Assembly (NCBI GenBank): GCA_016721315.1
Contig: JADKIL010000002.1
Location: 124,001-188,000 of the forward strand
Origin: Candidatus Villigracilis vicinus
Lineage (GTDB): Bacteria; Chloroflexota; Anaerolineae; Anaerolineales; Villigracilaceae
Length of the DNA: 64,000 nucleotides
Reading direction: 5' to 3'
Part shown: positions 9,652 through 18,241 of the stretch, piece by piece
Position numbering within the stretch: the first letter of the stretch is position 1
Layout of the letters: each line of letters opens with the position of its first letter
Program-made: the position numbers and the translations under genes
Notes under the pieces: generated by a model
Seen by the model: the letters and a program-made list of their open reading frames with translations, nothing else
Told to the model about the DNA's origin: nothing
Database searches by the model: none

Positions 9652-11976
9652 ATGAATTCGAGTAAAATTTCCGCCATCATCATGAGCGCATCACTGGCAC
9701 AGATCATCATTTTAATATTTCTCGGCATGGTCTACCTGCCGGTCGTTTTTTTTGCCATTCAACGTCGCGAAGATGGGCAAGGAACCGCCACCTGGTTGGT
9801 GGTTTTGTACGCCTTACTCGCCCTGGTCATAAACATTTCGGAAGCTGTCTGGCAGAACCGCGGGGATGAACTGCTCTTTCAAGAATTACAAACATACGTC
9901 GCCTTTACCCTTGCCATCATACTATTAATCACTCTTCAGGTCTTTCTGAAGAGCCGGGACTGGTGGGCATGGATCGGATATTTTGGTTTCTGGTCATTGG
10001 GGCTGGGGCTGATCCTGACTAACGTTTTTAATCTGCCTGATGACCTATGGACAAACGGCGACCTGATCCTGTACCGTTCGCGTCTGGGTCCGGCATGGGT
10101 CATTTTAGGATGGATCATCCTGACCATCAATATGATCCTTACCCTCTATAAAGCACAACACCAAAGCCGCCAACCGCTCCTGCGCAGCCGCCTGGGGTAT
10201 TGGTGGGTTCCTGTTGCCTTCACCTTGTTGAATGACATCCTTCTGTTTTCCGGCTTTTTGGTGATAGGGCAGCCGCTCCGAATATTCATTGCCATCGGCA
10301 CAGCCTACGTGGTCGGCACTCATTACGTGCCTGACCTGAAAAACATCACACGCCGCGGGCTGATCTATGTTGCCAGCACAATTGCCGTTGTTGGTTGTTA
10401 CATTGCAGGCTTCATGCTCATTCAAGCCCTGTTCAGTGCAAACGAGAATTTCAGCCCTCTGGTGGCGGGTGCGGTGGTCGCACTTATCCTGGCACTGATC
10501 TTTGCCCCGCTCAACGATCTGGTCTCGCGCACCGTCAACACATGGATGAAGGGCGACCAATACGACGCCAGCCTAACCATTCACCAATACAGCGAAAGCA
10601 TCAGCAACATCCTGGATATGGACCGCCTCGCCAACATCGCCATCGGCATTATGCTTGAAGCCATGCAGATCAACCGCGGCTTCCTTTTCCTTGTGGATGC
10701 AGAAAGACATGCCGACGGGCACAAGACCTTCAAACTCCGCTCCGCCCGCAGCCCTGAAGAACGACAACTCGTGGCAGTGGAATTGGAAGAAAGCGGAGTG
10801 ATCGCTTCGTATTTTATCCGTGAGCAAAAACCGCTTCTTCAATATGACCTGGACTTGCACCCTACCTACCGGGCTGCTTCTCCCAATGAGCTGAGCTGGT
10901 TCAATGAACTCCGCTCCGAAGTCTATATTCCGATCTTTGCAAAAAAACAATGGATCGGTCTGCTCGCTTTTGGATCAAAATTAAGCGGCAACCGCTACAC
11001 CCGTGAAGACCTCTCTGTTCTTGGCGCACACGCCAATCAGACCGCCGTTGCCCTCGAAAATGCCCGCCTCGTAGACAACCTCATGCGTCTGAACCAGGAA
11101 CTACGCCAGGCACGCCGCACCCTCGAAAAGAACAATCAGGAACTCCAGCGCATCGACCAGGCAAAGTCCGATTTCATCAGTATTGCATCACACGAGCTTC
11201 GCACTCCGTTGACCGTTATCAAGGGCTATACCGAAATGCTGATGGACGACCCCAAACTCGAAAATAATCTCAAGAAAATGATGAAGGGCATCTACGATGG
11301 GACCATCCGCCTGCACGAAGTCATGGACTCGATGTTCGACATCGCCCAGATCGATGCACGTTCCCTCAAGCCCCATCTTCAACCTGTGGACCTGGCGCAA
11401 CTGATCCTCGAAGTAAGCAGCGACCATGCCAAGATGATCCGCGAACGCGAGCAATTCTTATCCATCAACGTCCCTGCCATTCCGCTCGTCAAAGCCGACC
11501 CGCACCTGCTGAGAAAATTATTCCATCACCTGATCCGTAATGCCGTCAAATTTACACCCAACAATGGGTGGATCACCATCACTGGCAAGCATATTCCCGC
11601 CATCATCAACCTCCCCATCGGCGGCGTGGAGATCATCGTCAGCGATACCGGTGTGGGCGTAGACCCGAATCTGCGCGAGGTCATCTTCTCAAAGTTCTAC
11701 CAACCAGGTGAGTTGGGCAAACACTCCACCAGCAAATCGCGTTTTAAAGGCAGCGGCGCAGGGCTGGGGCTGGCTCTTTCCAAAGGCATCGTAGAAGCGC
11801 ATGGCGGGCGCATCTGGGTCGAAAGCCCCGGCTACGACGAAGTGAATTTTCCCGGAAGCCATTTTCACATCATCCTGCCGCTGACGAAACCAGAAGATGG
11901 TGAAGCGCTGCGGAACGGCGAGCCGATCAAATCTGAGATCGGCAAATCTGAAGTGGAAACTAGGAAGTTAGAATAA
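9652..11976 (+). CDS. Membrane sensor histidine kinase: 7TM-type N-terminus, GAF, HisKA, HATPase
   Basis: 774 residues. About eight hydrophobic segments lie within residues 10-285 (7TM-like sensor). A GAF domain (about 315-475) is followed by a coiled coil (about 478-512) and a HisKA domain whose phospho-His is in SHELRTPLTVIKGY. The HATPase_c domain has 'LIRNAVKFTPNN' (N box), DTGVGVDP (G1) and 'GSGAGLGLALSKGIVEAHGG' (G2). No response regulator is adjacent, so it is an orphan kinase. It is transcribed divergently from the GH13 gene, with only 24 bp between the two starts. Confidence 0.92.
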   Translation: MNSSKISAIIMSASLAQIIILIFLGMVYLPVVFFAIQRREDGQGTATWLVVLYALLALVINISEAVWQNRGDELLFQELQTYVAFTLAIILLITLQVFLKSRDWWAWIGYFGFWSLGLGLILTNVFNLPDDLWTNGDLILYRSRLGPAWVILGWIILTINMILTLYKAQHQSRQPLLRSRLGYWWVPVAFTLLNDILLFSGFLVIGQPLRIFIAIGTAYVVGTHYVPDLKNITRRGLIYVASTIAVVGCYIAGFMLIQALFSANENFSPLVAGAVVALILALIFAPLNDLVSRTVNTWMKGDQYDASLTIHQYSESISNILDMDRLANIAIGIMLEAMQINRGFLFLVDAERHADGHKTFKLRSARSPEERQLVAVELEESGVIASYFIREQKPLLQYDLDLHPTYRAASPNELSWFNELRSEVYIPIFAKKQWIGLLAFGSKLSGNRYTREDLSVLGAHANQTAVALENARLVDNLMRLNQELRQARRTLEKNNQELQRIDQAKSDFISIASHELRTPLTVIKGYTEMLMDDPKLENNLKKMMKGIYDGTIRLHEVMDSMFDIAQIDARSLKPHLQPVDLAQLILEVSSDHAKMIREREQFLSINVPAIPLVKADPHLLRKLFHHLIRNAVKFTPNNGWITITGKHIPAIINLPIGGVEIIVSDTGVGVDPNLREVIFSKFYQPGELGKHSTSKSRFKGSGAGLGLALSKGIVEAHGGRIWVESPGYDEVNFPGSHFHIILPLTKPEDGEALRNGEPIKSEIGKSEVETRKLE

Positions 11977-12012
11977 AAAAAATCGGATGGCTTTTGCCAT
12001 CCGATTTTTTAC
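11977..12012. terminator. Bidirectional terminator between convergent genes
   Basis: Arms AATCGGATGGC/GCCATCCGATT (11981-11991, 11996-12006) with A-rich left and T-rich right flanks. It serves both the sensor kinase (plus) and the acetyltransferase (minus). Confidence 0.9.
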
Positions 12013-13139
12013 AGTTCTTTTTGATACACCCGGTGATTTTTATATTCCACCCCGTTTAAGTTCTTTAGGTCTGCGCGCATTTGCTCGGTTGTTTCTGCAA
12101 CCTGGGTCATTTCCACATGCACGAATTGTTTGAAATCCAAAAGCGTGTTTCCCATTGCGTAATATAAAAGTGCGTTACCGCCGTGTCCTTGAAATTCCGG
12201 CAAAATTCCCATGCCGTTCACCGAAACCGTATTTGTACGACGGATCTCCAACAGGATATCCAATAAGCCAAAGGGGAATAATTTTCCCTTTGCGCGCTGC
12301 ATGGCGGCGGAGACATCATGAAAGGCAAACAGGAAACCAACCACATCTTCACCGTGGGTAATAATCTTAATCAAACGGTGGTCGGCGATCGTCATAATAT
12401 TCTCGACCACAAAATCGATCTCGCGCTGGGTCAGCGGATAATATTCCCAGTTATTCACAAAAGCATTGTTATACGCTGTCCCAATACGATCTGCCCAACT
12501 GAGCAATTCTTTCTTATTCTTAAAGGTCTTGATCTCAAGATGTCCGCGCTGCATGACGCGCTCGGTAATGCGCTTTACCCGCTCAGGGATCTGAAATTGA
12601 TCCGCGGGCAAATAGCAGGAGACAAAGTCCACTTCTTTGACAAAACCCTGCGCCTCCACCAATGACTGGTAGTAGGCGTGGTTGTAATTGAGCATGGTCA
12701 TCGTCTGACGGTGCTCATGCCCAAAGACCAGGGTTCCATAACCATCCAATGGGCCCATGCCTTTGGGACCAATAAGGATGGTCAACCCACGGGTACGCGA
12801 CCATTCCGAAACAACATTGAACAAAAGGGTGGCGGCTTCAAGGTCGTTCTCACATTCAAAAAGATAATAATTTGCCGTCCGGCGCTTGTGATAGCCATTG
12901 TATAGTTTGTTTTCGATCACCGCAATACGCCCCACATCGCGTCCATCGCGTACGGCAAGAAAGAACTCCACATCGGAATGTTCATGAAAGGGGTGCTTTT
13001 TGCGGTTAAGCTGGTTATAGGCATCCACATTCAACGGCGGCACCCACTGCGGGCAATCCGCATAAATGCGGAACGGCAACTCCACAAAACGCCTGACCTG
13101 TTTCTTGTTCTCAGTATCCACTTTTTCGAGGTTCAACAT
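12009..13139 (-). CDS. GNAT-superfamily N-acetyltransferase-like protein
   Basis: 376 residues from the ATG at 13139, chosen because AGGAG lies just upstream; a longer frame to 13175 lacks a ribosome site. The opening 'VRRFVELPFRIYADCPQWVPP' and 'EHSDVEFFLAVRDGRDVGRIAVIENK' are typical of a GNAT-fold family common in Chloroflexota and Bacteroidota. 'IGPKGMGPLDGYGTLVFG' and 'GMGILPEFQGHGGNALLYYA' (acetyl-CoA loop) follow. The substrate is unknown. It is bounded by the bidirectional terminator downstream. Confidence 0.8.
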   Translation of the reverse strand: MLNLEKVDTENKKQVRRFVELPFRIYADCPQWVPPLNVDAYNQLNRKKHPFHEHSDVEFFLAVRDGRDVGRIAVIENKLYNGYHKRRTANYYLFECENDLEAATLLFNVVSEWSRTRGLTILIGPKGMGPLDGYGTLVFGHEHRQTMTMLNYNHAYYQSLVEAQGFVKEVDFVSCYLPADQFQIPERVKRITERVMQRGHLEIKTFKNKKELLSWADRIGTAYNNAFVNNWEYYPLTQREIDFVVENIMTIADHRLIKIITHGEDVVGFLFAFHDVSAAMQRAKGKLFPFGLLDILLEIRRTNTVSVNGMGILPEFQGHGGNALLYYAMGNTLLDFKQFVHVEMTQVAETTEQMRADLKNLNGVEYKNHRVYQKEL

Positions 13140-13323
13140 GGGGAAGCTCCTGCACAGGGATGTGGTTCCAGCCAAGTATATCCCCGCAGCCGCTTTTTAG
13201 TCACGAGCCCGCTCATCCTTGAAAATGAACGACTTGTATCATTTTTGCAACGCAGTAAAAAAGAATGGAAAGTATCCCATCATGCTATACTTAGAAACAA
13301 TCCATATCAATATTTGAGGCGTT

Positions 13324-14586
13324 ATGACCGGTAAAACCCACCAGGAAATGTTGGCAAAATATGCCGAAGCTATTGTAAAAGTCGGTTTGAACATCCGCGC
13401 AGGACAGCGCTTGATCATCACCGCCGCAGGTACACGTGGTGTACCAAATCAGTTCGCCCCGCTGGTGCGAGAGATCGCAAAAGCCGCTTATGGTATTGGC
13501 GCAAACTATGTAGACGCCATCTTTGCCGATGAAGAAATGCTCCGTTTGCGTGTGCAACACGCCCCCAAAGACTCGTTTGGTGAATACTCCAAATGGCAGA
13601 TCCAGGGCATCATGGACATGATCGAGAACGGCGACGCCCTGCTCTCCATTGGCGGATCAAACCCAGATCTGCTAGGCGGGTTGGATCCCGATGTAGTTGG
13701 GCGCATGCAAAGAACCCACTTGGAAAACTGGAGCGCGGTCAGTGAAAAAGTGACCACCAACGCCATCAACTGGTGCGTAGTTGCTGCCGCTGGTGAGGCG
13801 TGGGCACACAAAATATTCCCAGACCTGCCGCTCGCAAAGGCACAAGACAAACTCTGGCAAGCCATCTTTGAAACCACCCGCATTGACCAGCCCGACCCGA
13901 TCGAAGCTTGGAACAAACACATCGCCGCTCTGCGTGAGCGTGCTTTATACCTGCAATCCAAACAGTACACGGCACTACACTACAAAGGTCCCGGCACCGA
14001 CTTTACCCTCGGTCTCCCCAGCGGGCATCTTTGGATCAGCGCGCAATCAATGGCGCAGAACGGGGTTGCATTCACCGCTAACATGCCCACCGAAGAGGTC
14101 TTCACGCTACCAGATCGCAACCGCGCTGATGGTGTCATTTCTGCCACCTTCCCGCTCAGCTATGGCGGTACATTGATCGAAGATTTCCAGGTTCATTTTG
14201 AGAACGGGCGCATCGTCAAAGTTACAGCAAAAAAGGGAGAAGCCGCTCTACAAAAATTAGTGGATACTGACGAAGGCTCGCATCGCCTCGGCGAAGTTGC
14301 CCTCGTCCCAGCCTCCTCCCCCATCGGCAAACGCGGACATCTCTTCTACAATACCCTCTTCGACGAAAACGCCTCCTGCCATATCGCCATCGGACGCGCC
14401 TATCGCTTCACCCTCGCCGGAGGAACAGAGTTGAACGACGACGAATTTATCGCCGCTGGGGGCAACGTCAGCCTTAACCATGTCGACTTCATGATCGGTT
14501 CCCCGCAAATGGACATCGACGGCATCACCAAGGACGGCAAACGTGAGCCGGTGATGCGCCAGGGTGAATGGGCGATCTCCCTGTAA
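13324..14586 (+). CDS. M29-family metallo-aminopeptidase, copy 1
   Basis: 420 residues. M29 (thermophilic aminopeptidase) features: 'PTEEVFTLPDRNRADG' (metal Glu), GEVALVP (metal Glu), FDENASCHIAIG (metal His) and 'NHVDFMIGSPQMDIDG' (His and Asp). The fold binds two metal ions and removes N-terminal residues from peptides. No signal peptide, so cytoplasmic. A paralogue follows directly; a hairpin between them suggests separate transcripts. Confidence 0.95.
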   Translation: MTGKTHQEMLAKYAEAIVKVGLNIRAGQRLIITAAGTRGVPNQFAPLVREIAKAAYGIGANYVDAIFADEEMLRLRVQHAPKDSFGEYSKWQIQGIMDMIENGDALLSIGGSNPDLLGGLDPDVVGRMQRTHLENWSAVSEKVTTNAINWCVVAAAGEAWAHKIFPDLPLAKAQDKLWQAIFETTRIDQPDPIEAWNKHIAALRERALYLQSKQYTALHYKGPGTDFTLGLPSGHLWISAQSMAQNGVAFTANMPTEEVFTLPDRNRADGVISATFPLSYGGTLIEDFQVHFENGRIVKVTAKKGEAALQKLVDTDEGSHRLGEVALVPASSPIGKRGHLFYNTLFDENASCHIAIGRAYRFTLAGGTELNDDEFIAAGGNVSLNHVDFMIGSPQMDIDGITKDGKREPVMRQGEWAISL

Positions 14587-14600
14587 CAGAATCAATTTCA

Positions 14601-14628
14601 CTCCCCGTCACGAGGCGGGGAGTTTTTC
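14601..14628 (+). terminator. Terminator after aminopeptidase copy 1
   Basis: GC-rich stem CTCCCCG/CGGGGAG followed by TTTTTC, 15 bp after the stop codon. Confidence 0.85.
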
Positions 14629-14706
14629 TTTTCCCACACCCGAGTCGGTTTTCATCCTTATTCAATTGTGGTAAAACCCATTCAATCAAATGATTCCGGA
14701 GCAGCC

Positions 14707-15948
14707 ATGAGTGACGCTTTTCAAAAATCCCTTGAAAAATATGCAGACATCATCGTCAATATCGGTCTTAATTTAAAAAAGCACCAACGTCTTAATATCT
14801 CTGCGGGCATTCCTGATATCGAGCTCGTCCGGCAGGTGGCGATCAAGGCGTATCAACTCGGTGTTCCATATGTGGACGTGCGCTGGGTGGATGAACGCCT
14901 TTCCCGCATCCGCTTTGACAATGCCGATCCGGAATCACTCACCGAAGTTCCCGACTGGCTCATCGCCCGCGAACATGAGTACGGCGAGCGCGGCGATGCC
15001 CTGCTGAGCATTTCCTCCTCCGACCCCAACCTGCTCGAAGGCGTCGACCCGGCATTGATCGGAAAATACCGCAAAGCGATCGCGCAAAAATATGAACCCA
15101 CCTATAAATATCTCGATCAAAATACCCAAAACTGGTGCGTCGTTTCTACTGCCACTCCGGCTTGGGCGAAAAAAGTATTCCCAGGTATTCCGGTTGAACA
15201 GGCACAGGAAAAATTATGGGACGCCATCTTCGATGCCTGTAGAGTTCACCAGGATGACCCGGTAAAAGCATGGCGCGACCATGCCGATCGGCTGCATCGT
15301 CAATGTGATTATCTCAATGGGAAAAAATTTAGCGGGCTGCATTACAAAGCGCCCGGCACCGACCTCACCCTCGGACTACCGGAAAATCATATTTGGATCG
15401 GCGCCTCATCCACTACGGTAAGCGGCATCGAGTTCATTCCCAATCTCCCCACTGAAGAGGTTTTCTGCCTGCCGCATCGTGAAAAAGCCGAAGGCTACAT
15501 CTCCTCAAGCATGCCGCTGATTCTCTCTGGCAATATGGTCGATGCGTTCACCCTTACCTTTGAAAATGGACGCGTTTCGAAAGTGACCGCCAAACAGGGA
15601 GAGGATCACATTCGCAGGCTTTTGGAAACGGACGAGAACGCTTCGCACCTCGGGGAAGTTGCTCTGGTTCCAGACAGCTCTCCCATTTCCCAGCGGAAGC
15701 ATCTCTTCTACAACACGCTCTTCGATGAAAACGCATCCTGTCACCTTGCACTGGGCAGTGCCTATCGGTATAACCTGACTGGCGGCTCGGAAATGAGCAA
15801 GGAGCAATTCATCGCTGCGGGCGGAAATGACAGCCTCATCCACGTGGATTTCATGGTCGGTTCGAATCAAATGGACATAGACGGCATCCACGCAGACGGT
15901 ACACACGAGCCGGTCATGCGTCGCGGCGAGTGGGCGGTCAGCCTCTAG
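14707..15948 (+). CDS. M29-family metallo-aminopeptidase, copy 2
   Basis: 413 residues from the ATG at 14707, preceded by GGAGC; the frame stays open to 14668 without a better site. It keeps every metal-ligand motif of copy 1 ('PTEEVFCLPHREKAEG', GEVALVPDSSP, FDENASCHLALG, 'HVDFMVGSNQMDIDG') but differs widely elsewhere, so the tandem duplication is old. The duplicates may differ in substrate preference; the sequence does not say how. Confidence 0.95.
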   Translation: MSDAFQKSLEKYADIIVNIGLNLKKHQRLNISAGIPDIELVRQVAIKAYQLGVPYVDVRWVDERLSRIRFDNADPESLTEVPDWLIAREHEYGERGDALLSISSSDPNLLEGVDPALIGKYRKAIAQKYEPTYKYLDQNTQNWCVVSTATPAWAKKVFPGIPVEQAQEKLWDAIFDACRVHQDDPVKAWRDHADRLHRQCDYLNGKKFSGLHYKAPGTDLTLGLPENHIWIGASSTTVSGIEFIPNLPTEEVFCLPHREKAEGYISSSMPLILSGNMVDAFTLTFENGRVSKVTAKQGEDHIRRLLETDENASHLGEVALVPDSSPISQRKHLFYNTLFDENASCHLALGSAYRYNLTGGSEMSKEQFIAAGGNDSLIHVDFMVGSNQMDIDGIHADGTHEPVMRRGEWAVSL

Positions 15949-15954
15949 ATCAGC

Positions 15955-15988
15955 GTAGCGCGAGAGTTTATCTCGCGCTACTTTTTTG
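15955..15988 (+). terminator. Terminator after aminopeptidase copy 2
   Basis: 11-bp arms GTAGCGCGAGA/TCTCGCGCTAC followed by T6. Confidence 0.88.
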
Positions 15989-16042
15989 CGCCAAAAGCAA
16001 AGTCATGTCATAATGGGGATACTATAATCAAGGAGAGCATGC

Positions 16043-16624
16043 ATGGCACCCAAACCGAAGCTCAACCCCGATGAACTGCTTCAAAAAGAATATGAATATA
16101 TTTCCCAGACCGCCTTCCAAGCCAACGAAGACCGCTCGCGAGTCACATCCTTTTATTTTGTTTCGGTCGGCTCTTTCGTTGCCGCCATCGTCGGCACTCA
16201 ACTGGATGCTCAATCGAAAACCATCTCCTTTGCATTCTTTGCGCTTTTTCTCGTGCTGACCTTTATGGGCGGGTTGACCATTGCGCAGCTTGCCCGCTTA
16301 CGCGCCTCCTGGCATGAATCGGTGGAAGCCATGAATACGATCAAGGACTTCTATATCAAGTATCATCCCGAAGTCGAAAAGGCGTTCAAATGGCGTGCAA
16401 AACAAGTTCCACGGGTAAATAAACCGTACAGCATTGCCAATCTAATGGCAGTGGAAGTTGCCTTGCTGGGTTCGCTCACTGCTGGGGCAAGTATCTACTT
16501 CCTGCTATCATTTCTCGGCGAAGTAAATTGGATCGGTTCTCTGATCGTGTTCGCCAGCATCATCCTCGGCTACGTCGCCCAATGGACCATTTACGTGCAC
16601 CTGCTTGTGGATACTCAAAAATAG
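16043..16624 (+). CDS. Hypothetical membrane protein
   Basis: 193 residues, not recognised. Four hydrophobic segments (about 35-55, 62-85, 133-157 and 165-185) are separated by a charged loop rich in Lys and Glu. The start has an AAGGAG site. It begins a run of closely spaced plus-strand genes (to 18068) that ends in yjbQ. Confidence 0.7.
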   Translation: MAPKPKLNPDELLQKEYEYISQTAFQANEDRSRVTSFYFVSVGSFVAAIVGTQLDAQSKTISFAFFALFLVLTFMGGLTIAQLARLRASWHESVEAMNTIKDFYIKYHPEVEKAFKWRAKQVPRVNKPYSIANLMAVEVALLGSLTAGASIYFLLSFLGEVNWIGSLIVFASIILGYVAQWTIYVHLLVDTQK

Positions 16625-16634
16625 GGATAATAAA

Positions 16635-17225
16635 ATGCCAAGAGATTATATAAGTCAAAACCCCACTGCCTTTCAGCGCAGACCGCACCTCACCAAAGAC
16701 GACGCCTGGATCCGCGGATTCTTGAAAACTGCAAAGGTGGGTCACTTCGCCACGTCGATAGATGGGCAAGCCTTTATCAACCCCACCACCTTTTGGTACG
16801 ATGAGGAGAATCACCAGATCGTCTTTCACTCGAATCTTGCGGGGAGAATCCGCTCAAATTTGGAGACCAACCCCAAAGTCAGTATGGAGGCGAGCGAGTT
16901 GGGGCAGATGTTGCCCTCCAATGTGGCGCTGGAGTTTTCACTTCAGTATCGCAGCGTGATCGCTTTTGGAACAGCACGCATCGTGACAGATACTAATGAA
17001 GCAACAAAGCTGCTTAATGGATTGATCGGTAAATATTTCCCGACCCTCCGAGCCGGACAGGAATATCGCGAGATCAGCGAGAAGGAATTGCGCGCCACCT
17101 CAGTGTATGCGATCAAGATCGAGGAATGGAGCGGCAAGGAAAATTGGGAAGAACGTGCCGACCAAAGCGACGAATGGCAGCCGCTCGATGAAAAGTGGTT
17201 CGAGTATTATAGGAATCAATCCTGA
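16635..17225 (+). CDS. Pyridoxamine 5'-phosphate oxidase-family (flavin-binding split-barrel) protein
   Basis: 196 residues from the ATG at 16635, 10 bp after the previous stop. 'HFATSIDGQAFINPTTFWYDEEN' aligns with the split-barrel FMN/F420-binding fold, and 'IVFHSNLAGRIRSNLETNPKVSM' is the typical second half. Family members reduce or oxidise small substrates with FMN, heme or F420; which is not visible. It is co-transcribed with its neighbours. Confidence 0.82.
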   Translation: MPRDYISQNPTAFQRRPHLTKDDAWIRGFLKTAKVGHFATSIDGQAFINPTTFWYDEENHQIVFHSNLAGRIRSNLETNPKVSMEASELGQMLPSNVALEFSLQYRSVIAFGTARIVTDTNEATKLLNGLIGKYFPTLRAGQEYREISEKELRATSVYAIKIEEWSGKENWEERADQSDEWQPLDEKWFEYYRNQS

Positions 17226-17237
17226 AAGGATATCGCT

Positions 17238-17486
17238 ATGGACGAAAAGACACGAACTGAGGAATTCAGCGTGGATGGCGAGAGAATCGTCTCCAAAATC
17301 AAGGAGTTGCTGCACGAAGGCAATATCCGCAAGGTCATTATTAAGGATAAAGATGGCAAGGTATTACTGGAAATCCCTGTCACCATTGGAGTAGTGGGGG
17401 TATTGATCGCACCACAATTGGCTGCGCTTGGTGCCATCGCTGCTCTATTGACGGAGGCAACGATAGTTGTCGAAAAAACGGAGTAA
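17238..17486 (+). CDS. DUF4342-like small membrane-associated protein
   Basis: 82 residues. 'GNIRKVIIKDKDGKVLLEIPVTIGVV' followed by a hydrophobic C-terminal half is the DUF4342 pattern. RBS AAAGGATA precedes the ATG. Function unknown in the family. It lies 12 bp after the split-barrel gene and 3 bp before the ICMT-like gene, so all are one operon. Confidence 0.75.
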   Translation: MDEKTRTEEFSVDGERIVSKIKELLHEGNIRKVIIKDKDGKVLLEIPVTIGVVGVLIAPQLAALGAIAALLTEATIVVEKTE

Positions 17487-17489
17487 TGT

Positions 17490-18068
17490 ATGAGTATCTT
17501 TGAAATTGTCTACTGGCTCGCGCTGATGGTCGAGATGGTCATCCGTGCGCCGCTCAACAAAAAACGCAAGCAGGAAAAGATGAGCGAACAGCGCGTTTCA
17601 CAACAGGAAAAGTTGATCCTGTTCCTACTGTTGATCGGGATGATGATCCTGCCGCTGATCTATTCCGCTTCCACCTGGCTGGATTTTGCCAACTACACCA
17701 TGCCCGCCTGGGGCGGATGGCTTGGAACTACTTTAATGCTGGGAGCCTTGTTCGTATTCTGGCGTGCCCATGCTGACCTTGGTTTGAACTGGTCGCCGTC
17801 CCTGGAAATTCGCGAGAAGCATGAATTGATCACAAAAGGCATTTATGCTGTGATCCGGCATCCAATGTACGCTTCACAATGGTTATGGGTCATTGCCCAG
17901 CCTTTACTGCTTCAGAATTGGATCGCGGGGCTTGTCAACCTCCTGATTTTCATTCCCTTCTATCTGCTGCGCGTACAGGCAGAGGAAAAAATGATGATCG
18001 AAAAATTCGGCGAAGAATATCGCAGTTATATGGGCCGCACCGGCGCTGTGTTGCCCAAAATTGGATAA
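17490..18068 (+). CDS. Isoprenylcysteine carboxyl methyltransferase (ICMT/PEMT)-family membrane protein
   Basis: 192 residues with about five membrane helices. The C-terminal signature 'GIYAVIRHPMYASQWLWVI' followed by 'RVQAEEKMMIEKFGEEYRSYM' is the SAM-dependent ICMT/PEMT fold. The real substrate in bacteria is usually unknown. yjbQ starts 5 bp downstream, so the two were co-transcribed before the element inserted. Confidence 0.87.
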   Translation: MSIFEIVYWLALMVEMVIRAPLNKKRKQEKMSEQRVSQQEKLILFLLLIGMMILPLIYSASTWLDFANYTMPAWGGWLGTTLMLGALFVFWRAHADLGLNWSPSLEIREKHELITKGIYAVIRHPMYASQWLWVIAQPLLLQNWIAGLVNLLIFIPFYLLRVQAEEKMMIEKFGEEYRSYMGRTGAVLPKIG

Positions 18069-18073
18069 GGTGT

Positions 18074-18241
18074 ATGAAATCCTATCGCAAAGAACTCTGG
18101 TTCAACCTCCCATCCCGGCGCGGATTTGTCAACATCACATCCCAAGTGGAAGAAGCCCTGCATGAAAGCGAAATAAAAGAAGGGCTTTGTTTGGTGAATG
18201 CGAGTTTGTCACACCTCCACCACCAGAACTGCCTCCAGTAG
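18074..18241 (+). pseudogene. yjbQ: yjbQ 5' fragment, interrupted by element insertion
   Basis: Starts with the YjbQ N-terminus MKSYRKELWFNLPSRRGF and runs 43 codons to GLCLVNA, then passes into element DNA (ASLSHLHHQNCLQ, stop at 18241). The missing part resumes in frame at 59782. Joining 18074-18203 to 59792-60081 gives 420 nt, exactly the length of the intact copy at 59237. YjbQ is a small conserved protein (UPF0047) with reported thiamin-phosphate-synthase-like activity. This fragment alone lacks all the conserved core. Confidence 0.95.
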